NCBI GenBank assembly: GCA_051294375.1
Contig: CM119266.1
Coordinates: forward strand, 22,978,338 to 23,042,337
DNA: 64,000 bases
Reading direction: 5' to 3'
From: Paraspadella gotoi
Taxonomy: Eukaryota; Chaetognatha
Of this stretch, positions 1 through 11,166 are shown piece by piece. Made by a program: the position numbers and the translations under genes. Under the pieces are notes generated by a model. It searched no databases. It saw nothing but the letters and a program-made list of their open reading frames with translations, and was not told where the DNA came from. The number at the start of each line of letters is the position of its first letter. Position 1 is the first letter of the stretch.

Positions 1-2
1 TT

Positions 3-317
3 CCCCCAGAGAAAGAATCTCCTCATGCTGGCGAAAAATGCCGTTCTTGTCTGCCCTACAACCTAGACCTACTTCCTCTAAACAACTCGCGCCTCTCCGT
101 CCGTCTCCTGCCGTACTTCTTCCACCGTGATCATGTCGTCATCGTCGTCGATTCTCGTCGTCAGTCCGTCTCGTCAGGCAGTTCACCTCGCTCGTTCGAC
201 TTCGTCCGCCTCAGCGTAAGCAGCCGTCAAAAAATACGGCATAAACAGAAGTATCCGCACCAAAGCCGAAATAAAAGAAACAAAGAGAATAAGAAAAACT
301 ACTTAGGTCTGTGTTAA
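3..317 (+). CDS. Possible partial coding exon at the window edge
   Basis: The frame is open from the left edge to a TAA at 315-317, 104 codons without a stop. It has no start codon, so it could only be the 3' part of an exon beginning outside the window. The composition is mixed rather than repetitive, with one CxxC (residues about 13-16), a basic, Lys/Arg/Asn-rich tail, and serine-rich middle parts. A usable splice donor (GTAAGC) begins at 216, so the real exon may stop at 215 and the tail may be intronic. I recognise no domain. The opposite strand also has possible donors. This could be a chance open frame in GC-richer DNA. Confidence 0.22.
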   Translation, partial: PPEKESPHAGEKCRSCLPYNLDLLPLNNSRLSVRLLPYFFHRDHVVIVVDSRRQSVSSGSSPRSFDFVRLSVSSRQKIRHKQKYPHQSRNKRNKENKKNYLGLC

Positions 318-2041
318 TTTTTCAGCTAAGTACTTATTACTCATATCCGTGTCACCTCGTCGAGTACATCCACGGCGTCAGTTTTTCACCACATAACTCT
401 GAAGTAAAAATTAATTTACATTTAATCGTTATCATTTGATTCCAACCATTGCTCCAACATATAAAACATTGATCCTGATGATCTGGTCTTTATAACCACA
501 CTCGATAAAACCCGAAATCGCGGTAAACCCGCCACCGATCGAAATGCCGTCTCCATAAATCACTGATTTCTTCCTTCTTCTCTTCTCTCTCTCCTCTCTC
601 TCTACTCTCTCTCTCTCTCTCTCTCCTCTCCTTCTCTCTCTCGTCTCACTCTCTCTCTGCTCATGGTACTCATACTAAGGTACGATACTAATCAACATTA
701 CTTCGCATCCTGTTTCGTTTCCCGTGCATCTTATCATTTATTAATCCGGCCAGTTCCGTGTTCGGCAAAAAGGATCCTTTTGAGTTACTTTTCGTGATTC
801 GACGCTTGAAAAAAATATATATTTATTCATTGTATCCGGTCAGTGTTTTCGAAAGAAATGTATTTTTAATTACATCCCGCATGTGGACACGCGTCAGGGG
901 TCGCGTGTGAACTTATGGCGACGATTGATCGTTCGGAGGCGAATCCGGCGCTGTGGAGGGCCAGCGCGCGGGAGTGCGGGGAACTCCTGACAGGCGAGGG
1001 TAGAGGGAAAAACGAGTAAGGTTAAGGGCATTTTCCTCGTTGGGAAAGCTTCCGATCGTTTCACAGAAATATACGCAGGACAATGACAAACGACGCAGCG
1101 GGGAAAGGTTACGCGGAAATCTTTCAAGTGTTTGGGTTTGACGAGACACGGGCAATGCATATTGCATACACGAGGTTATGGAAAGTGAGAATGGGAGAAT
1201 GGAGAAGATGAAGATGTGACATTAAATTGGGGATAGGAAGATGAGAGATGGAGAGGGACGGTGAGGAGGCAAATGGGAGATGGGAAATTGGGAGATGGAA
1301 GGATGGGCGTCCGACTGATGCGTCTCTCTTTTCCTCGAGAAGAGTCGTTAATTCTTCCGGCGACCGTCGAACCGAAGGGAGATAACGTCACGTATTGAGG
1401 GAGAGATGAAGTTGGTGAGTCGTGGAGCATATGTAGGGAACGGTGAGGTGCAATATGCGTGCTGTAATATAGGATAACAACGAAGACGAAAACAACTGAA
1501 AATTCCGACGATCGCCAACGAAAAAAGAACTGCACGAACGGTCGCGATTTCGTTTCACGCCGCTCACCGTTTGCACACGCGAAACATTTTCCGCGACCAC
1601 TAAAATCTCGTGCGCCGAGCTGAACGTCGTTTCCGCTCGTCGTCGTCCGTCGTCGTTCGTCGTCGTATTATATCCACTAGGTGTGCGTGTCTCGTATCTT
1701 CGTTGCCAGTGTTCCTGTCATGGTCCGCTGACTTTTTCGATCCGTCATCACGTGTGTCCTCATATGTACGGTCGCGATCGTTCGGTTCGTCTACATTAAC
1801 AATATAGTCACATAGTATTTACTCTTTATTGTTTGTCATCGTTGATTTCTAATTTAAACTTGCGACTTTGAATTATAACAAAACAATGCCCTTCCATTTT
1901 AAAGTACACACTGTTTTAGTGATCAACAAGTTATGACTCCTAGACAACTGTCAAGTTGATATTAAGACAAAAACGAGGAAAGATCGCTCTGTCCGCGATT
2001 TTCCCTCTCGGCGCCAGACATTAAGAATTCAAGAAGTGTAG
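318..2041. other. No recognisable gene; CT tract and GTC-rich patch
   Basis: I see no supportable gene here. It holds an interrupted (CT)n tract (about 570-661), ordinary AT-rich sequence, and a CpG- and GTC-rich patch around 1610-1680 followed by a good donor-like GTGTGCG. That patch might be a 5' untranslated exon, but nothing proves it. The short frames on both strands are rich in Ser, Arg and Phe and look like chance. Confidence 0.4.
570..661. repeat. Interrupted (CT)n microsatellite
   Basis: Runs of CT broken by single bases; read as GA on the minus strand. Confidence 0.9.
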
Positions 2042-2302
2042 AAGGCTGAACATGGAGAAGAGAGAGAGAGACCGGAGAAGGAGACGAGGACGAGAACGCA
2101 CTACCCACCGACTGAGACCGAGGATGAAGAACGAGCAGGAAGAATGAGAGGAGAGACACGAGAGGAGAATGAGAGCGAGAGTGAACGACGGGAAACGACA
2201 AATTGCGACCAAGTCGGGAGCAAGATTACTGCCAACCCTGTCAAATATCGCAATCTGACCCAGACCATTCAGAATCGGGGTGTTGTACGGGGACTATTTT
2301 GA
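2042..2302 (+). CDS. Coding-like open frame, purine-rich then mixed
   Basis: The frame follows a TAG at 2039-2041 and runs to TGA at 2300-2302, 86 codons. Its first half is rich in Glu, Arg and Thr because it reads through GA-rich DNA. Its second half (about 2195-2302) has a balanced composition, which is why I list it. The first ATG is near 2141, with no clear Kozak context, and no strong acceptor precedes the frame. A second frame across 2203-2424 is also open, which lowers confidence. No family recognised; it could be a fragment of an exon or chance. Confidence 0.15.
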   Translation, partial: KAEHGEERERPEKETRTRTHYPPTETEDEERAGRMRGETREENESESERRETTNCDQVGSKITANPVKYRNLTQTIQNRGVVRGLF

Positions 2303-2793
2303 TTAGAGGTTCTTCTGTTTTTCTTCCCCCGAAATGTCTCTCTCTCTCATTCTCTCTCTCTCATTCTTTTTCTCTCACTCTCTTTCGGTCTGCACGCCTT
2401 TTCTCCGATTCCCTTAATGCGTGAAAGTAAATTTAAAACAACTACGCGCATGAATCTCTATATGCGTATTAGTACAAAAGGCTTGACCTAGTTTAAACTC
2501 TGTTTAATTGCAAGCAATTAGTGTCCATTGCTGTATCGTTTGCTTTGTTGTCTCAAAGTTTTTTTTCTGTATTTGTTTCTTTACATGTTCGTTCTTCGTG
2601 CTCTTTTATTTATTCGACGTTCAACATGTTGGAGAAAAAAACGTATTCTCTCCATTGAAAAAATTGCAATGTTCACCAAAAAAAGAGTTTTTTTGAAGAA
2701 AGATAATAAAACATGAACAAAAAAGGCTTTTTTTAAGGAGAGAGCTCAAAATAAAACACCAAAGAAAAATAACATAAGACAGAAAGAGAGGAG

Positions 2794-2881
2794 AGAGAGG
2801 CAGAGAGAGAGAGAGAGAGAGAAGAGAGAGGACGAATGACGAGGAGAGAGAGAGAGGAGAGAGCAGAGAGAGAGAGAGAGA
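2794..2881. repeat. (GA)n microsatellite, interrupted
   Basis: GA repeats with single-base interruptions. Confidence 0.9.
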
Positions 2882-4376
2882 ATACCGGACGACTTTTATC
2901 GACATTTTCATTCGTTCAACTTAAGAAGACGAAAACTTTATCTTTGCCCTTTTTACTCTCTCTCAATTTCCTATCTTTTTCTCTCTCCATGTCTTCTTTT
3001 TCCTTTTCTAATACCATCATGAATGTTTCTTTTCTTTCTACGGTTTATTTTGATTTTTTGTCACATTCTTTTTTTTTACTTGTCTCTCAGTATTCAAAAG
3101 TTTCATAAATTCTTTTTTTTTACTTCTTTTGATTTCTTTTTTCTGTGTTTTTAACTCTCGCCTTTTCTCCTTAGTAATTTCCTCCACGTCCTTTTAGACC
3201 TTTCTCGCCGCATTTCTGTTTTACCTTTCCTCCCGCTTTGCTTCCTTCACGTCGCTTCATCCCCGTTCTACCCCTTTCCTGCCATTTTGTTTTCCCTTTC
3301 CTCCCCCTTTCTTCTCCCCTATCTTTCTTCATTTATTCTATTTCTTTCCTCCTTCCTTACTCCTTTCCAACTTTCCTCCATTTCTTCTTTCCTTTCCTCC
3401 CTCCGCTTCCTCCGGGAGTTTCTCCTCGTTTGTCATTTCCGTTCGCTCGTGCTCGCGTGCGCGGATTTCGCTTCCATCCTTTATTCTTTATCCGTCGGAC
3501 GCTTTTCCACCCCGATCACTCCACTCTTCTTCCACTCCTCGTTCTCACTTTCCTTTAAACTGCCATGCCATGCCAGTCTCATGCTTTTCTTCACTGCTCA
3601 AACCGATTTCCTCTGCATTGTATCTCCAGTCGAACTGTCATTGATTTCTTTCATTCTCCCCCCCCCCCGACTTTCAACACTCCGCGACCCGCACCCCCTC
3701 CACTCCCCGGTTTCCAGCCTCGGCGCGCGCATAATCGCTTCGATTATTTTCTCGGCTTCATTCCTGGTCACGACAACGACGTTGTTGTTGTATCGTTGTC
3801 GTTGTCTTATTCTTTACGTCGGTGTGAGAAAGCGTTTGTTACTCACCTCGTCCTCCCCGCAGCTCCTTTTTTTTTTCCGATCCAAGTCGAAATTCTTCCA
3901 AATCGATTTCCTCATCAACTTATTCGCGAAGGTCATTCACTTTTTCTTTCCTTCCGCTTTATTCTACTCCAAAAGCTTTTCGTTCATTTGTTAATCTTTT
4001 ACCCCAACCTTAACTTACCCTCTTTTTTTTTTCCTTTTTCATCCCGCTGCCTTTTCACCTCGTCTTCGCTCCGATGCGCCATCTTTAGAATTATCTTCAA
4101 CACTCGCCCTCTCCATTCTTTTCATCCTCCTTTAAAACCCTTACCCACTTTTCATCATCCTCCCCCACCTCTCCACCATCCACCCTCAAACCTCAACCAC
4201 CCCCTCTAGCTGCGCGCCGCCTTCGAGGGGCCGTTAATTCCTTCATCTTTTCCCTCGGTGGACACTTTTACTTTCTCTCGCTCCTTTTTCACTTTTCCAC
4301 TTTTTTCACTCTTTCTCTCGCTCGCTCTTTTCTCGAGGTCGCTTGTTTTTAACTCTCCTCCGCTATGTTCTTACCA

Positions 4377-4378
<2 letters not shown>

Positions 4379-4416
<38 letters not shown>

Positions 4417-4475
4417 TCCTTCTCTCTCTCTCGTCTCTCTCTTCTCGTCTCTCTCTCTCTCTTTCTCTCTTCTTC
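4379..4475. repeat. (CT)n microsatellite
   Basis: About 35 bp of perfect CT followed by interrupted CT/TCT. Confidence 0.9.
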
Positions 4476-4961
4476 TTTTGCTTTCTCCTCTCCTCGGCCT
4501 TGGGTAATTGAGGTTATATTGATTAAGGACGAGACGAAGTTAAGAAGAAGAAACAAATTGTTCACTCTAAGTGTTCGTCTATTTAATGATTTTATTTATT
4601 AAAATGGTGACCTATAAGTAAAAGATGTTGTTGCTGTAAAAAAAAATGCCACCTCTTACAACAACTGTTGTAGTCGAGTTACTTCGTACATGCTTTCAAA
4701 TTTTACAGTTTCGAAGATTTTGTATCTGAGGAAGTTGCGTCGACGATTTAAAAACCAATATCATCTTTCTCAAATTAGACAATGATATAAATAAATCTAT
4801 TCAGATAATAGCAAAACCAATTTTACATCTTACCGTTGAAATAATCAAATTTGAAATGAAAAAAAAAAAAGAGGAAGTTTCCGAATATTTTATAATCTTT
4901 ATCTTTTCTTTGATCTATCACCACATTTCGAAAACGTTTCTCACGCCATCATTCGTCCCAT

Positions 4962-5282
4962 TTAGTCCGGCCACAGTTCTTTTCTCCCGTCGACCTTCCC
5001 TCTCCGGCGCCCCTTGTCCCAAGTACCCGCGCCCCGTTTGCGGGCTTCCGGCGCCAGGAGTCCCCTCTTGGCCGGATGGACGCTGATGTTATTGCCTGAC
5101 AGTAAATCTTGCCAATTCTGAGGAACAGAGAAGACGGCTTTGCCGTCAATCCACTCTCCTCGTCGTTTGTCGCAGTCGTCAGTCGTCGTCCTTGTCGTAT
5201 TGTCGCGATTCTCGTCGCGTCGTCGTCGTCCTTGCTCGTTCGTCGTCGTCGTCGTCTTCAAGCGAAACCGACCGGGAATCAA
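4962..5282 (-). CDS. Coding-like exon with several basic-residue clusters
   Basis: This 106-codon minus-strand frame begins at an ATG at 5282 and ends at a stop at 4962. The first 40 residues come from GAC/GTC repeats and are Thr/Arg/Asp low complexity. From about 5165 downward the composition becomes well mixed, containing GEWIDGKAVFSVPQNWQDLL, and it stays open to the stop. The last third has several basic clusters (KR, RKR, GRRRGK) that resemble prohormone convertase sites, but no signal peptide is visible, so a neuropeptide precursor is only a guess. An acceptor-like TTCCTCAG near 5121-5128 may mark the true exon start. No family recognised. Confidence 0.28.
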   Translation of the reverse strand: MIPGRFRLKTTTTTNEQGRRRRDENRDNTTRTTTDDCDKRRGEWIDGKAVFSVPQNWQDLLSGNNISVHPAKRGLLAPEARKRGAGTWDKGRRRGKVDGRKELWPD

Positions 5283-5380
5283 ACCAAACCTTGGAAGACG
5301 TTCGCGACTTTCTGACTTGGGTGAACACTGACTGAGAGAGAGAATTTATAATTTCTTGCACGATAGATCTCCTCTTTGGC

Positions 5381-5405
5381 NNNNNNNNNNNNNNNNNNNN
5401 NNNNN
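5381..5405. other. Assembly gap, 25 Ns
   Basis: Exactly 25 Ns beside a CT repeat. This fixed size recurs at 22841, 38381, 57085 and 62702. Confidence 0.95.
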
Positions 5406-5689
5406 CTCTCTCTCTCTCTCTCTCCCTCTCTCTTTCTTTTCCTTTCTCCTTCTGATTGAAGGGAATCATATTTCGGAGAAAGAGTAGTTTCTACTGGAGG
5501 GATGTGTAAAGGGTAGTTTAAAAGGTGAGGCAGCGCTGGTTGGAAGGGAAACGGGTAAGTCGGGTGAGGGAGGATCGGAAGGTGGCACCGGGAAATATTT
5601 TGATGACGAATCCGCGGACGAAAAGACGTCGAGAGATGAGGTCAGGGAGGGTGAAATGAAAATGGATGTCAAAAGGGTAAGTCGGGTTG

Positions 5690-5717
5690 GAAAGAGAGAG
5701 AGAGAGTAGAGAGAGAG

Positions 5718-5749
<32 letters not shown>

Positions 5750-5751
5750 GA

Positions 5752-5783
<32 letters not shown>

Positions 5784-5822
5784 TAGAGAGCAGACAGACA
5801 GACAGACAGATCAGACAGACCG
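5690..5822. repeat. (GA)n followed by (GACA)n
   Basis: Interrupted GA runs to about 5790, then about seven GACA units at 5790-5822. Confidence 0.9.
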
Positions 5823-7340
5823 ATTAGTTTGGCATAGAAAACCTTAAAAACAAACTGAGATGAAAAATATTTCACGTGGCCGATTTTTTTCACCTTTTTC
5901 TTTTCTCCTTAACTTTCTAAATTCTTCACCTTCTCTTACTTCCCAACTCTCTCTTCTCTTTTCTCTTTTCCTCTCTTCTCTATTTCTCTACCTCTCTCCT
6001 TCCCCCCTCCCGCCTTTTCCTCTCTTATCGGAATTTTCTTTCCAGGGATTCCGTTCGTCAGCGCCTTTCCCTCCTTCGGCGCCTCGACGTCGTCAGCCTT
6101 CTTAGCGGTTGAGGGGGGAAGATGGAGAGAGGAGAAAGTGAGCGACGGAGGGAAGACAGGTTAAAGTAGGGGATTGAGAAAGATTAGGAGGAGGGAGAGA
6201 GGGATGGGAGGAGGAGGAGAGAGGTATCAGATCGGAGAGGAAGGAAATAAGGGGAGGAGAGCGAGTGAGGAAGGGAGAAGAAGATGAGAGTAAAAAGATT
6301 TGAGAGGAAAGACGGGGAGGGGAGAAGAACGGCGGAGCAGGAAGAGAATTGAAAGAGGGAGGAAGGAGAAAGGCATGGAGGAACGTAGAGAGGGAGAAGG
6401 ACCGGAGGAGAGAGGGGAAGGAGGAAGTAAGATTTATTAAAAGAAATGGAAGATGGAGGATTCGTGAGAGGAAAAAGAAAGGAGAGGCAGAGAGAGAGGA
6501 AGGAGTTATGATGTGTGAGAAATCAAGAATGCGACAGAGACAGGAGCCGAGAGGGCATGTAATTGAGATTGAGGAGAACTGAGACAAGAGGTCTTGAGAG
6601 AGGAAAGTGGAGATGAATGAGGAGGAGAAAGATGAAGGAAGGAGAGAGAGAGGAAGGAGAAGAAAAGAGGATTGTATCGATGGGACACAGGATGAGCGGA
6701 GCGTCCCATGGTGCCGATCTACATATGGAGAGGCAAAGAGACGATGCGTGACTCATTATGCACGTTATCTTGTACCGCTCGAATCAGACCTATATCATTC
6801 AGACAAGCGAGAGGATTAGTGATATCTCGAGCAGAGGAAGATAAGGGACTGTCTGACATTTAGGCTAAGCTGAGCAGAGGGGTAAGGAAATCTCAGTGTA
6901 AGCAGCATCAAAAAGTGGCCTAAAACCCTACCTTCTCGGTTTAATGACGAAGCAACAGACAATATTGGCAACACCGAGCAACAAAAGGGAAAACATTGTC
7001 TCCGATTTGAAACTATTGAGAATTGCACGTTTTAGCCAAAATTCGCTAGAATATTTAAAACAGTGATGAGGGGGGAGGCTACTTATTTTTTAATAACCAT
7101 ATCATCGTAAGTCTTACTTACTAATGCATAACCCCAAAGGGTTCTTTGTTTTTTTACTTCGTTGAGCCAAAAAATTCATAACTTGTTTTTCTATGAATTC
7201 TGCTTTTTTATGCAAGTAGTTTGTTTGCTCTTTCTCGAAAACATATAACTTTACAATTGATTTCAACGGTAAAATAATGTCACCACGTGTACCCAAAATA
7301 AAAATAAAAAAGCGACAGAGGGCATCCTCTTTTTCCTTTT

Positions 7341-7350
7341 GAATTTCTCT

Positions 7351-7402
<52 letters not shown>
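7341..7402. repeat. (CT)n microsatellite
   Basis: Two CT blocks separated by one interruption. Confidence 0.9.
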
Positions 7403-7405
<3 letters not shown>

Positions 7406-7588
7406 GTTTTTTTCCGCGCGTCTGGGGGCTCTCATTTTTAAAGGGGAAGGAAAGGAATGGCAGGAGCCCTTCACCGCGAGAGCGAGAGGCGAGCGGTGAG
7501 AGTGCGGTGTTGTCGTAACCAACGATGATTTATGGAGGAACATAAATCAATTTCATTGGGGCTGAGCCAGCGTTGATCCTCCTCGCGA

Positions 7589-7766
7589 CACGAGAGAGAG
7601 AGAGAGAAGAAGAGGAAAGAGAGAGAGAGAGAAGAGAAGAGAGAGAGAGAGAGAGAGAGAGAAGAGAAGCAGAGATGACGTTTAAGGGAAAAGAGTGCGA
7701 GAAAGTGCGAGAGATAGGTGGAGACGTCGGCTTGTACCTCTAGGCAGAGAGAGAGAGAGAGAGAGA

Positions 7767-7812
<46 letters not shown>

Positions 7813-7947
7813 GAGAGAGGAGAATGGCTTAGGGAAAGAGGGAATGCGAGAACGAGTTGGGTCATTGAAAGTGGCAAAGTCTGCTTGATTCTCGTGTCAG
7901 AGAAGAGAGTGAAGAGAGAGAGAAGAGAGAAGAGAGAGAGAGAAGAG

Positions 7948-7989
<42 letters not shown>

Positions 7990-8040
7990 TGAGTTAGATA
8001 GAGAGCGAGTGAGTTGGATAGAGAGCGAGTGAGTTCGAGA
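7589..8040. repeat. Three (GA)n blocks and an 18-20 bp minisatellite
   Basis: GA blocks lie at about 7589-7670, 7745-7815 and 7897-7985. They run into about three copies of a unit containing GAGAGCGAGTGAGTT at 7981-8036. Confidence 0.85.
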
Positions 8041-8578
8041 GAAGGTGGGGGGAAAGAGAGAGAACAGCGACTGCTTTGAAAGCGTTGACCGTTCGCAATC
8101 TGCAGAAAGAAAAAAAATTGTTTAATTCCAAAGGATCAACGCGTAGACAGACTGGAGCGAGATTTACGACTCGCTGTTGTTAATGTCGTCACGATTTACG
8201 TTTAGGATAATATATAAAATAGTAAAGGTACCAGGAAGCTTTCCAGTAAGTGGCCCTGAAGGGTCGCTTGCGGAAAAATGGATTACTGTCTGCATGAAGC
8301 ATGTGAATTGTGTAATGTGTATGTTAATTTGTAGCTCTAAAATATTGCTTTTGCTCTCCAGGAAGGTGGAGTTATATTTGTGTGTTTTTCTCAAAACGCC
8401 CGGGTTTTTCTTTCCACTTTCCACTTTTTTAACATAAAAAAAAAAAACCAAATCAAATATCGCACCATAATTTTTTTTTCATCCATGGGCGACGAAATCG
8501 AAGAAAAATGTTTTCGATGTTTATCATTTGTCATGATTTTTCTTTTCAAACATCGAGGGAGTCGCATCGATCCGAACT

Positions 8579-8584
8579 TACCCG

Positions 8585-8620
<36 letters not shown>

Positions 8621-8644
8621 NNNNNNNNNNNNNNNNNNNNNNNN

Positions 8645-8677
<33 letters not shown>

Positions 8678-8680
8678 AAC
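8579..8680. repeat. (GAC)n array with a 24-N gap inside
   Basis: GAC trinucleotides on both sides of an N run at 8621-8644. The true length is unknown. Read as GTC/CGT on the other strand. Confidence 0.9.
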
Positions 8681-9151
8681 TCTCGCGTAAATAATGAAAA
8701 CTGACGAGCGACCCTCGCAGTCTGGAAAAAAAAAGTCCTCTCGATGAAAAAGTCGGGGATTTTTTATTAAATTATTTTTAATAAAATTTGCAAGATTAAT
8801 GATGAAACATTGCTGAAAGAACCGCCAACGTCAACTTAGTAATACAAACTAATTGTTAATTGACTAATCGTTATACAAACAAATTCCCTCAATCCCATCG
8901 ATCGGTAATCGTTAAGTGTTTCAGTTAAAATGGATCTCGTTAAATTATTGGAATCCATCCAAGGAAAAAAACAAACAAGTACAACAAATTAAGAATACAT
9001 AAATAAAAAATGATCGGAGCAGGTGGACAAAAATTATGAAAGCAATGACATCGATTAAAGAATAAGCTGAAGGAAGATAACAACGACAAGAACAACAACA
9101 GCTAAGACGAAGACGGGAGACAACATGGGCGACGGCGACGAGAGAAGACGT

Positions 9152-9155
9152 CAAG

Positions 9156-9193
<38 letters not shown>
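9152..9193. repeat. (GAC)n microsatellite
   Basis: About 13 GAC units. The corresponding tracts in blocks B and C are interrupted. Confidence 0.9.
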
Positions 9194-9194
<1 letters not shown>

Positions 9195-9387
9195 AAACGC
9201 CTCATTACGTGAAGTCGTTACAAGAAGCGGAATCGAATCGTCCGGAAGGAACAGGAATGCCGGGAGGAGGAGGAAGAGGAGGAGTGAAGGGAGAAGAAGA
9301 AAGGGAGGAGGGACGCCTCGTCTTCCTTGGGGACGAGGAAGAGATGGAGAAAATGGAGGAGGAAGCGGATGCGCGTGAGACAGAAGA

Positions 9388-9388
9388 A

Positions 9389-9474
<86 letters not shown>

Positions 9475-9560
9475 AGGCGGGAGAGAAGCGATGGAACGTG
9501 GAACCGTTACGTGGGGACGGCGGTCGTAAACGCTTCGGGATTGCGTCCTCATATTTTATT

Positions 9561-9598
<38 letters not shown>
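9388..9598. repeat. (GA)n microsatellites
   Basis: GA runs at 9388-9473 and 9571-9598. The long Arg/Glu and Ser/Leu frames across them are repeat translation, not genes. Confidence 0.9.
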
Positions 9599-9601
<3 letters not shown>

Positions 9602-10669
9602 TATATAAAGATAAAAAGGGGAACTGCTTATTACAACCTCACTCTTTTACTATCAACAACAAATTGCATTCACGAAAGAATCCAGTTTATTAGACTCTAG
9701 GGAGCTAAGATACGTAAAAACTTTGTTTAACCAACCGGTACATAGCTACTATGACATTAGGGTAGCGGGAGCGTAAGATAATCTTGATTGTTTAAAAAAA
9801 AAATCAGGAACCAGAGCTCTGAACAAAAAAGAATCTGGAAATGGTTGCCAAATGTTTTTATGGTGAGTCATAACTCGCGTTGAAGCGACAATCATGAGGG
9901 AAAAAAGAGAGGAAAGCAAAAGATGGAAAGACTTGGAGGTTGGAAAGAAGAGTTTAAAATAATAAGAAAAAAGAAGTGAAAGAAAATAGTGATATAAGAT
10001 GAGTGTGTGGGGTATATTACATTATATGGGAAGACATAAAAAAGTGACTTATTTTAAGTACAATTGTAATGTAAAAATGAATGAATGAATGAAAAAAGCA
10101 AAAAATAAAGTTTAAACTCCTAAAGAGAACACTGATTAAAGGCAGTGTAGAACAAAAACCCAGAAAAAGTAGAAGGTGAAAAAGACAAAAAAAAAGGAAA
10201 GCAAAGCAGAAGTGGGCGTGGAAGGGACGTATAAATGATTCCAAGATGCAAATTTCCTCTTCTTTTCTTCCTTAACTCGACTTCGCGCAAATTCCGTTGT
10301 GAGGGGAAAAAAAAAGAAAAAGCGTTTTTAAAACGCGGTTTTTATATAAAATTAAATGAGGAAAAACAATAAAATTGCGAGATGGACGATGAACTCGGTA
10401 CAGATTCGTGATTCATGGAGCAAAATATAAAAAAAAGAAGAGAACAGAAGAGCATCGTTATCATCGTCTTTGTCGTCGTCGTCCACAACGACAACCCCCC
10501 CCCACACTTTTCATCCGAGCCACAATCATTAATCCTTTCCTCCATCTTTCTCTTTGATGCCTTCACTTTTTTTCAATTTTCGATGCAAACGAATTCGCAA
10601 TTTTTTTGTCTTTGTTCCCATTGTCTTCTGCGTTTCTGCCTTCGAGGGGCTGGGTATCGGATCTTTTTT

Positions 10670-10671
<2 letters not shown>
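9599..10671. other. No gene seen
   Basis: AT-rich sequence with short purine-rich and GTC-rich patches. Frames on either strand are short, Phe/Leu/Ser-rich and without start context or splice sites I would trust. Confidence 0.5.

Positions 10672-10730
<59 letters not shown>
10672..10730. repeat. (CT)n microsatellite
   Basis: Almost uninterrupted CT for about 55 bp. Confidence 0.95.
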
Positions 10731-10731
<1 letters not shown>

Positions 10732-10738
10732 ACCAAAG

Positions 10739-10909
10739 CCGCTCCGAGGAACGACAGAGGCCGCATCCGTGTCACGTCCTTCAAGGAAGGCTGAGTCTCG
10801 GAGCCCGACTACAGAGACGACGACGACAACGACGATAGACGACGAGAAACAAAAGTTGCGACGAAGGAGAGCAAATGACAGTCAAACAACCAGTTGGTTC
10901 AGTGGCTGA
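10739..10909 (+). CDS. Possible terminal coding exon, Ser/Thr/Arg-rich
   Basis: The frame follows a pyrimidine tract (the CT repeat) and an AG at 10737-10738, and ends at a stop at 10907-10909, about 56 residues. It starts with mixed composition (PLRGTTEAASVSRPSRKAES), then passes a Thr run caused by an ACGACG repeat, and ends in Arg-rich and Ser/Gln residues. This would be a disordered C-terminal tail. No upstream exon with a matching phase was found and no family recognised. A minus-strand frame across the same DNA is also open, so chance is a real alternative. Confidence 0.17.
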   Translation, partial: PLRGTTEAASVSRPSRKAESRSPTTETTTTTTIDDEKQKLRRRRANDSQTTSWFSG

Positions 10910-11166
10910 GTTTAGAGGAGAAGAATTTTTAACTCACTAATATTCTAATATATTACTTGGTACTATGGACTTTCTACTATTTAACTTTCAATTAAAAGTT
11001 TACATACAACGAAACAGCAAATAAGTCAGGCGAGAGAGAACGACGACAAAAACGTTCAAAACGACGACCAAAATGATGACGACGAGACGAAAAGAATACT
11101 GACAATTCCGTTTAGTCAAAAGTTTCTGGATCGGAACCTAGACAATGAGGCAGACGACAATGATGA

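Larger units (their letters stand above)
2303..4961. other. Long pyrimidine-rich region without a supportable gene
   Basis: The plus strand is dominated by C and T, especially 2930-4480, with a (GA)n block at 2794-2881 and a (CT)n block at 4379-4470 inside it. Open frames of up to 235 codons on the plus strand are Ser/Phe/Leu/Pro low complexity, which any stop-poor pyrimidine tract gives. The tail (4480-4960) is AT-rich. I see no gene. Confidence 0.6.
5823..8578. other. Purine-rich region and unique sequence, no supportable gene
   Basis: The plus strand is strongly G/A-rich at about 6110-6680 and again through the GA blocks up to 8060, opposite in bias to 2.9-4.5 kb. 6700-7310 is ordinary sequence in which I see nothing. 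8160-8460 contains frames on both strands of mixed composition, but neither has good splice sites, a start context or a recognisable domain. Confidence 0.55.

Noticed and set aside
3287-4209. Plus-strand frames of 235 and 214 codons
   Set aside because: Pyrimidine-rich DNA rarely contains stops; both overlapping frames are Ser/Phe/Leu/Pro low complexity.
7981-8036. Possible CRISPR-like direct repeats
   Set aside because: The units are contiguous with no spacers and merge with GA repeats; it is a eukaryotic minisatellite.
8164-8451. Overlapping mixed-composition frames on both strands
   Set aside because: Both strands are open, splice and start signals are poor, and no domain is recognisable.
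9205-9552. 115-codon minus frame, and Arg/Glu or Ser/Leu frames over other GA/CT tracts (10563-10784, 16660-17025, 29184-29759, 35082-35306 and their duplicates)
   Set aside because: They are translations of (GA)n or (CT)n repeats, open on several frames at once, with no non-repetitive core.
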